Source: CBDUBU01 sp965365465
GTDB lineage: Bacteria; Bacteroidota; Rhodothermia; Rhodothermales; DASSAV01
NCBI GenBank assembly: GCA_965365465.1
Contig: CBDUBU010000031.1
Location: forward strand, 1-21,381
Reading direction: 5' to 3'
Length of the DNA: 21,381 nucleotides
This document shows positions 15,260 through 21,381 of the stretch, one piece after another (the stretch's first letter is position 1; each line of letters begins with the position of its first letter). The notes beneath the pieces are model-generated. The model saw only the letters and a program-made list of their open reading frames with translations. It ran no database searches and was not told where the DNA came from. Both the position numbers and the translations under genes were made by a program.

Positions 15260-15458
15260 GGTTCCACGAGCGCGCCGGGCGCGGCTTCCGGAACTCTGCC
15301 TCGGCCACCGATTGCGGAAGGCCCTGCCCCTGCTGAGCCAGGCCCGCGTTCACCTTGCGAATGAGGATTAGGCGCTCTATGACATCATCGAGCGAGGATT
15401 CGTCCGGGAGTTCCTGGACGAGACGGAGAATCTCTTTTTTTGACTGGATAGCTGGCAT
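15252..15458 (-). CDS. Antitoxin partner of the ParE-type toxin
   Basis: The 68-residue protein starts at an ATG (15456-15458) preceded by GAGGAAG, a good ribosome site. The longer upstream frame to 15554 has no ribosome site or family features. The N-terminal half is helical (KKEILRLVQELPDESSLDDVIERLILIRKV), followed by a Gly/Gln-rich linker and a basic tail (FRKPRPARSWNRG). This pattern (P-D-x-x-S-L-D-D-V-I-E-R-L) is common in small proteins encoded just before ParE toxins, and here too the genes overlap. It lacks an obvious ribbon-helix-helix or HTH, so whether it binds DNA itself is unclear. The antitoxin role is inferred from position and pattern. Confidence 0.75.
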   Translation of the reverse strand: MPAIQSKKEILRLVQELPDESSLDDVIERLILIRKVNAGLAQQGQGLPQSVAEAEFRKPRPARSWNRG

Positions 15459-15643
15459 AGCTTCCTCTGGTTTCTGGACGAACGCCCTCCTCAGGCCAGG
15501 GTTCTCATCGGCGCGTAGTGAAGCATCCATGCCCACAGCAGGGCAGACGCTCACGGCTCGCTTCGGACGTATCGGTTTATATCACACGAAGCCATGCACT
15601 GTTTCCACCGGGGACGTGCCAGAACGGTGTACAGGAAAGCTGC

Positions 15644-16735
15644 TCAATCAAGCTTTATTCTCACGTCTGTGCCAAACCGCAACCCGGCTACGCCGCAAGC
15701 TATTTTAATGATTTTAGTCATCTCCCGCACTCCATAGTTCGTTCCGATCCACCAGCCGGGACGGAGTTCGCAGGAGGCTCTCTGTGCAATGTCTTCCCGG
15801 CCGGGGTACAACGCTTCTTTGGTCCTCGCAACGAAGCGGCGGCTTCGGCCATGCTTCGGCAAGGCAGCGAAGCGTTCCAGGAATGATGGGTCACGGTCAG
15901 CAAGTTCGCGGAAGAATTTGATCATGGCACGGCGCCCGGAACGGGCCTCGAAGAACTGGCCCTGCAACTCGAAGCCCGTTCGCGCGAGTGCTCCGTTACC
16001 CGAAGGCAGCGGTACAGACGCTGGTTTCGGCAGTCGCCCTGCTTTCGGTATGACCACGATGTTTTCTCGCAGCACGAGGCGAGTAGAAAGGAACTCCACC
16101 ACCGCGTCTGACTCGGGCTTATAGCCGCACAGGCTCTCCACCTGATCCGCCACCAGTTCAAGAAGCAGATCATCCTGCTTTTCTACCAACTGCTGCCATG
16201 CATCGGGCAGGGTTGCTTCCGCCTGTCGCTGTCGCCGAACGCTCTGGTAATCTTCCCTCGCATTCGCAAATGCCTTGCCGGTGCAGACGGGGTCGTACGC
16301 CAGATAGCGCAGGAACCGCCGTTCGCACTCGTCGGGGTCGCGCTCTACCAGATCAAGTTTGTATACACGCCGCTCCTGATAGTCGCCCTGCTCTGCGGGC
16401 AGATAGAAGTGCCACTCTTGTCCGTCGGTAAGCACGGCCATGGGAATGCCTGCGTGGAAGGCGTACTCGAAAAGCTGACGATCCGCACCCTCGCTGCGAC
16501 CCGGCTGCTTCACTTCGATGAATACAACAGGGTGGTTGCGCGGGTGGCACAGCGCATAGTCGACGCGTCTGCCTTCAAGGGTGAACTCCGGCGCAACGAC
16601 TTGCGGATTGAATACCGGCCAATCGAGAGCATGAAGCAGCGGCAACACTACACCATTGCAGACCGACGCCTCATTGACGAACTGGCGGGCACGAAGAGCA
16701 TCGCGGACGGTAGTAATGTGGTCGCGTAAGCTCAC
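15644..16735 (-). CDS. Orphan PD-(D/E)XK nuclease-like protein related to HsdR N-terminal domain
   Basis: The first 160 of 363 residues match the type I restriction HsdR N-terminal nuclease fold. Glu22 lies in NEASVCNGVVLPLLHALDWP, Asp59 in RRVDYALCHP and Glu74-x-Lys76 in VFIEVKQPG, giving an intact PD-(D/E)XK site. LFEYAFHAGIPMAVLTDGQEWHFYLP follows, as in that family. There are no helicase motifs and no methylase or specificity subunit nearby, so this is not a type I system. The C-terminal 100 residues (FFRELADRDPSFLERFA, PGWWIGTNYGVREMTKIIKIACGVAG) form a separate domain that I do not recognise. The start is GTG at 16733-16735 with no clear ribosome site. It lies between two toxin-antitoxin pairs on the same strand. 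A phage-defence or nucleic-acid-processing role is plausible but unproven. Confidence 0.82.
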   Translation of the reverse strand: MSLRDHITTVRDALRARQFVNEASVCNGVVLPLLHALDWPVFNPQVVAPEFTLEGRRVDYALCHPRNHPVVFIEVKQPGRSEGADRQLFEYAFHAGIPMAVLTDGQEWHFYLPAEQGDYQERRVYKLDLVERDPDECERRFLRYLAYDPVCTGKAFANAREDYQSVRRQRQAEATLPDAWQQLVEKQDDLLLELVADQVESLCGYKPESDAVVEFLSTRLVLRENIVVIPKAGRLPKPASVPLPSGNGALARTGFELQGQFFEARSGRRAMIKFFRELADRDPSFLERFAALPKHGRSRRFVARTKEALYPGREDIAQRASCELRPGWWIGTNYGVREMTKIIKIACGVAGLRFGTDVRIKLD

Positions 16736-17370
16736 AAGTGGATGGGGTTAAAAGTGCTGTGTACGCCCGGCAATAATCAGATGAAACCGCACAAAGTTGG
16801 GATTCTTTATTGCCATCTGTAGCAGCCGCCCCGGCGCACCTAAGGCACGGCAATGTCAGTTCCTTCCGTCTCTTGTTGAGGAAGCGGCGCAAGGCAACGT
16901 CGCATATAGTATAACACCTGATTTATGTTGTCAAGAAAAATCAGGATAGCCCCAGACCAGCAGTCTCCGATGCATTCATGCCGCCTCCGGCAGGATAGCC
17001 CGGCAAACACCGGCAGATTGATGTGATAACCTGTTCTACCGGGCTGCTGCCTCTTATCTCACCGGCTCAACCATACCCTGCGTAAGCGCTATGACAGAAA
17101 GGAAAAGTAATCTTGACAGCACAACGGCTAAAGAAACGCCCCATCCTTTCCCACAATGGAAAAACACCTGAACCCGACATAACGAACAAGGAATCGGCAG
17201 CCCCTCCCCGAAGTGTAATCTTGAGCAGCATGGGAAGTCTGTGTCATAGGGAGAGTATGCGGCGCAAGGAGGCCGCTTCCATAGGGAACGGCAGCGTCAA
17301 GCGTGTTTCTCCGGCGCTGCTTTTCCGGCGCCTTTCCATTTCCCCAGTTCTTGCCTCTGAGCCGCGCCTT
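16736..17370. other. 635-bp non-coding gap in the toxin/nuclease island
   Basis: No supported gene is found. Visible elements are an 8-bp hairpin at 16917-16945 (CCTGATTT/AAATCAGG, 13-nt loop), a direct repeat CAGGATAGCCC at 16942-16952 and 16991-17001, and copy B of the dispersed repeat (17213-17251). The AT-rich stretch around 16900-16940 is a possible promoter zone for the nuclease gene on the minus strand. A 26-codon frame from an ATG at 17091 (MTERKSNLDS...) has a protein-like composition but no ribosome site and may be a remnant. Confidence 0.4.
17213..17251 (+). repeat. Dispersed intergenic repeat, copy B (diverged)
   Basis: The element reads GTGTAATCTTGAGCAGCA, then TGGGAAGTCTGTGTCATAGGG. 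It aligns along its whole length with copy A at 14699-14738, sharing the same orientation, the GTGT start and the identical TGTCATAGGG end, with substitutions and one gap in the middle. It lies in the second-largest type of gap in this window, again beside a toxin-antitoxin gene. Confidence 0.5.
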
Positions 17371-17604
17371 TTACCGCACCGCTGCAACAACCACCTTTTC
17401 CCCTTCCAGGATATACAGGATGCGATACCCGCTCTCCTCCATCCGGTAAATAGGCCCTGCTGAAAGCTTCCGGGAACCCTCCGGACGCAGTTCTTGTGTG
17501 AGTGTGGCAATCCGGTTCACAACCCGGCGCCGGGATTTCTTGCCCTTGATTTTTCTGATCTCTCGCGCCGCCGATTCGGTAAGCTGGATGCTATAGTTTG
17601 CCAC
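17371..17604 (-). CDS. RelE-family toxin, short C-terminus
   Basis: The 77-residue protein shows the RelE pattern: YSIQLTESAAREIRKIKGKKSRRRVVNRI, then LRPEGSRKLSAGPIYRMEESGYRILYILEGEKVVVAAVR. RelE toxins cleave mRNA in the ribosomal A site. It stops at the last beta-strand, whereas relatives usually continue for about 8-10 residues with a G-H-R-x-x-V-Y-like tail holding catalytic or structural residues. No such tail is found in the frames just beyond the stop. It may therefore be a natural short form, weakened or inactive. The start is GTG at 17602-17604, overlapping the antitoxin gene by 14 bp. Identity as a RelE-type toxin is well supported; activity is uncertain. Confidence 0.85.
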   Translation of the reverse strand: MANYSIQLTESAAREIRKIKGKKSRRRVVNRIATLTQELRPEGSRKLSAGPIYRMEESGYRILYILEGEKVVVAAVR

Positions 17605-17824
17605 GTTCTCTCAAGTGCGCCTGGAAGTATTCGAGCGTGATGAGCGATTCTTCCTTGCGGGCGGCCACGAGCGCCAGATCCGAGGCGTCCTGCGCCAGCA
17701 TCCTGCGAACAGCCTCATTGACAAGGTCGGAAATGGATTGTTCGGTTTCTGCTGCCTGCACACGCAATGCCTGATGCAGCGCCGGTTCGAAGTAGATCGT
17801 AGCCCGCCTGATTTTCTCGCTCAT
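17591..17824 (-). CDS. Ribbon-helix-helix antitoxin (CopG/ParD-like)
   Basis: The 77-residue protein opens with the RHH strand and helices: RRATIYFEPALHQALRVQAAETEQSISDLVNEAVRRML. RHH dimers bind palindromic operators through the N-terminal strand. The C-terminal part (AQDASDLALVAARKEESLITLEYFQAHLRERGKL) is the likely toxin-binding tail, of the type found with RelE partners. It is encoded first and overlaps the toxin gene by 14 bp. The ATG at 17822-17824 lies only about 13 bp from a -10-like hexamer and has no Shine-Dalgarno, so the mRNA may be nearly leaderless. A palindrome overlapping that promoter is the expected autoregulatory site. Confidence 0.9.
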   Translation of the reverse strand: MSEKIRRATIYFEPALHQALRVQAAETEQSISDLVNEAVRRMLAQDASDLALVAARKEESLITLEYFQAHLRERGKL

Positions 17825-17836
17825 AAGTTTACCGGG

Positions 17837-17865
17837 GTTATAACGCTATAACGTCATAGCGTTAA
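17837..17865 (-). promoter_or_regulatory. Promoter with overlapping operator palindrome for the RHH/RelE pair
   Basis: On the minus strand TTAACG (17860-17865) and TATAAC (17837-17842) are separated by exactly 17 bp, a good sigma70-like pair. The palindrome TAACGCTAT/ATAGCGTTA (17841-17849 and 17856-17864, 6-nt centre) occupies almost the whole spacer, so a bound RHH repressor would block RNA polymerase. Transcription would start about 6-8 nt before the ATG. Confidence 0.6.
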
Positions 17866-18040
17866 CCAGGTTCCTACTGGGACAATCCGGCGTGCGCTGA
17901 CAAAGCAGCCGGATGGACACCATTCCGTCGGCGCACGTATATTAAAGCGCTTATATACCATTATCTACCACGCCCGGCTCGATTCTTTATGCACCCTGCC
18001 TGCGCCGTGCGAAGAGATCCATTTGTCCGTCATACCGACT

Positions 18041-18565
18041 ATGGAAACGATACACATTCAATTTACTACGCTGCATTCCTCCTTCGGTCAGGCGCTGCTC
18101 GCTGCCACCGAACGCGGCCTCTGCGCCGTCTTTCTCGGCGACGAGGATACGGCGCTCGTGGAGGCGCTGTCGAACGAGTTTCCGAATGCCGGTTCTATCG
18201 AACGAGATAAGGAAGCGCTGCGTGCGTGGGCTGAACCGGTCGTTCGCTATCTGGAGGGCAAGGCTGAGCACCCTGCAGCGCCGGTAGACCTGCACGGGAC
18301 GGCATTTCAACAGCGCGTCTGGAGAACCCTGCAAGAAATTCCCTTCGGAGAAACGCGCACCTATGCCGAGGTAGCCATGCGTCTCGGAAAGCCGGCTGCT
18401 ACGCGGGCTGTGGCGGGGGCCTGCGCCGCCAACAAAATCGCGCTGGTGGTTCCCTGTCACCGTGTCGTGCGTGGCGGCGGCGCCGTGAGCGGATACCGGT
18501 GGGGCCTGGACCGGAAGCGCCGTCTTCTGGAACTGGAAGGAAAGCAAAAATCCCTTTTCGGCTGA
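18041..18565 (+). CDS. ogt: Methylated-DNA--protein-cysteine methyltransferase (O6-alkylguanine repair)
   Basis: This 174-residue protein moves alkyl groups from O6-alkylguanine in DNA onto its own cysteine, a one-use repair reaction. The active site is PCHRVV with Cys139. The helix-turn-helix region FQQRVWRTLQEIPFGETRTYAEVA and the asparagine hinge AANKIALVVPCHR precede it, and GGGAVSGYRWGLDRKRRLLELE follows, as in Ogt and the Ada C-terminal domain. Length and a single domain favour Ogt over full Ada. I chose the ATG at 18041; an in-frame TTG at 18023 would add six residues. It converges on the methyltransferase-like gene, with 25 bp between them, and has no damage-response partner nearby. 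Confidence 0.95.
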   Translation: METIHIQFTTLHSSFGQALLAATERGLCAVFLGDEDTALVEALSNEFPNAGSIERDKEALRAWAEPVVRYLEGKAEHPAAPVDLHGTAFQQRVWRTLQEIPFGETRTYAEVAMRLGKPAATRAVAGACAANKIALVVPCHRVVRGGGAVSGYRWGLDRKRRLLELEGKQKSLFG

Positions 18566-18590
18566 CGGTGTTTGCTGTGGCCCGGCGCCG

Positions 18591-19223
18591 TCACCACTGG
18601 AATTCAAAAAAGAAAGAGGACAGGCAAAGGGAATCGGTTGCACCTTCGACCGTGCCCAACGCAGCTACGACGGCAACAGGCTCCGCTGGTTTGAAGCGCA
18701 GCCGAACGGTTCCGAAACCTGATGCCCGAAGGTGCGCAGCGATCTCGCTGCCGTATGCCTGGGCAAGGTCATCATAGGGAGGTCTGAAAGGCAGGTCTCC
18801 TCGTGGAGAAGCGTCTGGTTGACCGAGCACGGCGATCTGCCCTTCCGGCTTCAACACGCGCCGCAGGCTTTTCAGGATTTGCAGGGATTCTGCATCCTGC
18901 ATGGGCACACAACAGAAAAGGATTTTGTCGAATGCGGCATCAGGCCAGGTAAGTGTATCGTTCCAGGATTTCATAAGGCCATTGTGGTCCATAAGAGCGA
19001 CAGACGGCCCGAACGCTGACCCGTTGCGGCCTGGCTTTCCCGGAGCAGCATCCATGCCTTGTGGGACGCCCACCATACTTCTCTCGATGACCGCGCCTGT
19101 ACCGGCATCGAGTTGCAGGATGCTGTCTTGCGGTCGAACTTGCAGAAGGGATTGTCCCCACTGAAGATGCTCACGTCTCATCGTTCTGGTCTTCTGAATT
19201 GAGGTTGATTTTTCCAGTCTCAT
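18591..19223 (-). CDS. Degenerate class I SAM-methyltransferase-like protein
   Basis: The 210-residue product shows a methyltransferase skeleton. Motif I appears as ILQLDAGTGAV (about 36-46), where relatives usually have D-x-G-C-G-T-G. A motif IV-like FDKILFCCVPMQ (about 98-109), helix and LKPEGQIAVLG (about 124-134) follow, as in the Methyltransf_11 family. The sheet between motifs I and IV is short and unusual (VGVPQGMDAAPGKPGRNGS), and the acidic end of motif II is not evident. The protein may thus be a divergent enzyme or a non-catalytic relative. The frame extends to 19499, but that part is not protein-like. I use the ATG at 19221-19223; another ATG is at 19179-19181. Substrate unknown. 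Confidence 0.65.
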   Translation of the reverse strand: MRLEKSTSIQKTRTMRREHLQWGQSLLQVRPQDSILQLDAGTGAVIERSMVGVPQGMDAAPGKPGRNGSAFGPSVALMDHNGLMKSWNDTLTWPDAAFDKILFCCVPMQDAESLQILKSLRRVLKPEGQIAVLGQPDASPRGDLPFRPPYDDLAQAYGSEIAAHLRASGFGTVRLRFKPAEPVAVVAALGTVEGATDSLCLSSFFFEFQW

Positions 19224-19557
19224 ACCCGCGCCAGAATACGTGGCATCACCTTGACGCTTCCGAGTCCCTCCTGCCTGCGCAACGTCCTGCCGCCCGTGGC
19301 AGCGGGGATCGCATGAGGAGGTGAGTGAGGACTGCTCAAGCAGCCGCACATGTAAGAACATATACAGGAGTGTCAACCGTGCTTCACTCCTTTTTGTGAA
19401 TTGCACAGGTTCCGACCGATGCCCTCTTTGTGTCACTTGTTGCAGAAGGAAATTTGCCGGCCCGGCTTCTCCAGCGCAAGAAGGGTGAAAAAAGAGCATC
19501 TCAGGCTCTTGCCTTCCTCAGACCCGTTTGATAGCATGACCGAACCCTATCTATCTG
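19224..19557. other. Intergenic region between divergent methyltransferase-like and lactamase genes
   Basis: These 334 bp should hold the promoters of both divergent genes, but I could not identify clear boxes. The only distinct element is a terminator-like hairpin with a T-run on the minus strand (19488-19510). No supported gene lies here. Confidence 0.4.
19488..19510 (-). terminator. Minus-strand intrinsic terminator-like hairpin
   Basis: Read on the minus strand, AAGAGC, a 7-nt loop and GCTCTT are followed by T residues (the A-tract at 19488-19493), the standard intrinsic terminator form. No minus-strand gene lies immediately upstream of it. It may therefore end an antisense transcript from the lactamase gene or a short untranslated RNA ahead of the methyltransferase-like gene. 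Confidence 0.35.
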
Positions 19558-20358
19558 ATGTTTGTAACTATGAAGACACGACTTGCCTGGACCTTGAAGG
19601 GCTGCGCCCTGCTGTTCCTGTGCGCAGGCGCGTTCGCAGCCACGAGCCTCGCCCAGAACGCAGACGACACATATGATCTCTCAGAGGACATACAGATCCA
19701 TAAGCTGTTCGACGGTGTATACATACATACATCATGGCAGGAGCACCCGGGGTGGGGTCGGGTTCGATCCAACGGACTGATTTTCTCCTCCGGCGGAGAA
19801 GTGTTTCTGGTCGATACAGCCTGGAATGATGCACAGACGGAGCAGATCCTCGGCTGGATTAGGGAAACGCTGGGATCCGTGCCGCGCCGCGCCGTCGTCA
19901 CACACGGGCACAATGACCGGATGGGCGGCATCGGCGCACTCGGACGGGCCGGTGTGACAACCTACGCGCTTCCGCTGACGGCTGAAAAGGCTGCTCCGCA
20001 GGGATGGCGCCTTCCGGATTCGCTGCTGGCTGCGGAACAACGATTTACCATCGGCGACCAGTGTGTTGAAGTTTTCTTTCCCGGTCCAGGTCACACGGAC
20101 GACAACCTGGTGGTCTGGTTGCCGAAAGACCGCGTGCTGTTCGGAGGCTGTCTGGTCAAAGATGCCAGCGCAACCACCCTCGGCAACACAGCCGAAGCGA
20201 ATCTGCCTGAATGGCCGGCTGCCATCCGGCGGCTGATTGACAGATACAGGGATGCTGTGCTTGTCGTACCGTCTCATGGACCTGTGGGCGACAGGAACCT
20301 CCTCAATCACACCCTTCATCTACTTGAAGCGCAGGATGCCAAGACCGAAGGGGGGTGA
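19558..20358 (+). CDS. Subclass B1 metallo-beta-lactamase
   Basis: The 266-residue precursor begins with a signal peptide (MKTRLAWTLKGCALLFLCAG...SLAQ) and should act in the periplasm. All B1 zinc ligands are present. The three-histidine site has His116 and His118 in THGHNDRMGG and His179 in PGPGHTDDN. The Asp-Cys-His site has Asp120, Cys198 in LFGGCLVKDASATTLGN, and His240 in VPSHGPVG. Cys rather than Ser/His at that position, with the following Lys201, separates true B1 enzymes from glyoxalase-like relatives. The expected reaction is zinc-dependent hydrolysis of beta-lactams, including carbapenems. The start may be ATG 19558 or ATG 19570 (MKTR...); neither has a ribosome site. No mobile element is adjacent, so it looks like a resident chromosomal gene. 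Confidence 0.92.
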   Translation: MFVTMKTRLAWTLKGCALLFLCAGAFAATSLAQNADDTYDLSEDIQIHKLFDGVYIHTSWQEHPGWGRVRSNGLIFSSGGEVFLVDTAWNDAQTEQILGWIRETLGSVPRRAVVTHGHNDRMGGIGALGRAGVTTYALPLTAEKAAPQGWRLPDSLLAAEQRFTIGDQCVEVFFPGPGHTDDNLVVWLPKDRVLFGGCLVKDASATTLGNTAEANLPEWPAAIRRLIDRYRDAVLVVPSHGPVGDRNLLNHTLHLLEAQDAKTEGG

Positions 20359-20515
20359 CATACAATTGCGCGGGTAAAGCTCCTGCAAACCTCCATGCAT
20401 AGAACGCCTGGAGTGAGATAAAATCGCGGCGCGTTTGCCAGGTTTTGTGGGAGAGGTTGGTTCACATCCTTCAAAACCATAGGCGCCTGCCGCCAACGGG
20501 GCCGTTCTACTCTAC

Positions 20516-21381
20516 ATGCTGACCCCCACGCCTGTGCAGACCTTCGCCTTACAGTCTTCCCTCGATGCCCCAGCCGGGACAGTGTTTTCCTGGCACGCAA
20601 GCCCGGGCGCTTTCGAGCGGCTCGCGCCGCCGTGGATGAACGTGCGGCTGGTCCATTTCGAGGGCATCCACGACGGAGACAGGGCCGTGCTCCGGCTCGG
20701 GGCAGGCCCTTTTTACCTCACCTGGGTCGCGGAGCACCGCGATTACGTGGAGGGGCGCCAGTTCCGGGATGTTCAGGTGGAAGGCCCTTTTCGGCGATGG
20801 GAGCACACCCACCGCATGGAACCCACCGGCCCGGAGGCATGCCTGCTCGAAGACTTGATCCGGTACGACCTGCCGCTGGGAATCCTGGGAAACACGGTCG
20901 GCGGATCGCTTGCGCAGCAGCAACTCGAACGCCAGTTTGCCTACCGGCATCGCATCACGAAGCAGGATCTGGCGGCGCACCGCAGGTATCATCCGGGGCG
21001 CCCATTGAAGATCGCCGTTTCGGGGTCGAGCGGGCTGATCGGCTCCAGCCTCGTTCCTTTTCTGACCGCCGGAGGACATGAGGTGCTGCGGATCGTTCGT
21101 TCCCGTCCGACGAAACCGGACAGGGAGATCTTCTGGAACCAGCAAAAGGGACGGATCGATGCCGGGAAGCTGGAAGGGCTGGATGCCGTGATTCATCTCG
21201 CCGGGGAAAGCATCTACGCGCTCCGATGGAGCAAACAAAAAAAGCAGTGCATCCTCGAAAGCCGCGCCGAAGGCACGCGGCTTCTCAGCGAGACGCTCGC
21301 CCGGCTGGATCACCCTCCCGAAGTGCTGATCTCGGCTTCGGGGATTAGCTGCTACGGCAATCGGGGCGATGAAATCCTGAC
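20516..21381 (+). CDS. SRPBCC-SDR fusion, TIGR01777-type epimerase family protein, C-terminus beyond window
   Basis: The gene starts at ATG 20516-20518 and runs off the right edge after about 288 codons. Residues about 8-155 form an SRPBCC/START-like ligand-binding domain (FALQSSLDAPAGTVFSWHASPGAFERLAPPW, then LIRYDLPLGILGN). Residues from about 160 form a Rossmann dinucleotide-binding domain with KIAVSGSSGLIGSSLVPFL, followed by LDAVIHLAGESI and LISASGISCYGN, the hallmarks of the TIGR01777 (YfcH-like) extended SDR family. The C-terminal DUF1731 expected for that family would lie outside the window. Such fusions are known in other bacteria. The role is unclear; SDR relatives of the plant SulA/GC1 protein have been tied to cell division, but this is not established here. 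Confidence 0.88.
   Translation, partial: MLTPTPVQTFALQSSLDAPAGTVFSWHASPGAFERLAPPWMNVRLVHFEGIHDGDRAVLRLGAGPFYLTWVAEHRDYVEGRQFRDVQVEGPFRRWEHTHRMEPTGPEACLLEDLIRYDLPLGILGNTVGGSLAQQQLERQFAYRHRITKQDLAAHRRYHPGRPLKIAVSGSSGLIGSSLVPFLTAGGHEVLRIVRSRPTKPDREIFWNQQKGRIDAGKLEGLDAVIHLAGESIYALRWSKQKKQCILESRAEGTRLLSETLARLDHPPEVLISASGISCYGNRGDEIL

Noticed and set aside
17091..17171. 26-codon plus-strand frame (MTERKSNLDS...)
   Set aside because: Its composition is protein-like, but there is no ribosome site and it is too short to judge. It may be a gene remnant.
17113..17463. 116-codon plus-strand frame
   Set aside because: It starts at TTG, crosses repeat copy B and ends antisense to the RelE-type toxin gene.
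14564..17870. Transposon or prophage ends around the island
   Set aside because: No transposase, integrase, tRNA gene, target-site duplication or long terminal repeat was found; only short dispersed repeats are visible.
19224..19499. Upstream extension of the methyltransferase-like protein
   Set aside because: The 92 extra residues are not protein-like, have many Cys/Arg/Gln residues, and overlap the intergenic terminator-like hairpin.
1..21381. CRISPR arrays, tRNA or rRNA genes
   Set aside because: No regularly spaced repeats, tRNA cloverleaf or rRNA-like sequence was seen in the non-coding gaps on either strand.

Overview
The window (about 21.4 kb) looks like chromosomal DNA of a fairly GC-rich member of the Bacteroidota, most likely the Rhodothermia side of the phylum. 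Three things point there. First, a giant hybrid two-component protein (propeller repeats, Y_Y_Y, kinase, receiver, AraC HTH) has the architecture typical of Bacteroidota. Second, recognisable Shine-Dalgarno sequences are missing upstream of most genes. Third, the gene mix fits: a GH127-type glycosidase, a subclass B1 metallo-beta-lactamase and TPR proteins. The taxon is an inference; no rRNA or marker gene is present.

Layout. 1-5417 (minus): a signalling block of hybrid sensor/regulator, lone receiver protein and a secreted TPR protein that runs off the left edge. 5418-6934: a lower-GC stretch with an isolated FkbM methyltransferase (minus) and a possible 39-residue small gene (plus). 6939-8218 (minus): a translationally coupled pair of membrane proteins of unknown function (TIGR02588/TIGR02587 type). 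It is divergent from uppP (8447-9256, plus), which recycles the undecaprenyl carrier lipid. 9565-14563 (plus): a Tat-exported GH127/DUF1680 glycosidase, a DoxX-like membrane protein and a PAS-PAS-GAF histidine kinase.

14.57-17.87 kb (minus) is an accessory-looking island. It holds a ParE-type toxin with its small antitoxin, an orphan PD-(D/E)XK protein related to the HsdR N-terminal domain, and a RelE-type toxin with a ribbon-helix-helix antitoxin. The genes are separated by long non-coding gaps carrying two diverged copies of an approximately 40-bp dispersed repeat and a large inverted repeat. Both toxins and the nuclease start with GTG, while both antitoxins start with ATG. The second antitoxin has a palindrome lying across a promoter-like sequence that would give an almost leaderless transcript.

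18.04-21.38 kb: an O6-alkylguanine-DNA alkyltransferase (plus) converges on a degenerate SAM-methyltransferase-like gene (minus). Then come a complete B1 metallo-beta-lactamase (plus) and a right-truncated SRPBCC-SDR fusion of the TIGR01777 type (plus).

I do not see a clear-cut new multi-gene machine. The best candidates for undescribed biology are the toxin/nuclease/toxin island with its repeats, the coupled membrane pair next to uppP, the lysine-less lone receiver beside the hybrid regulator, and the B1 lactamase. No tRNA, rRNA, CRISPR array or transposase was seen.
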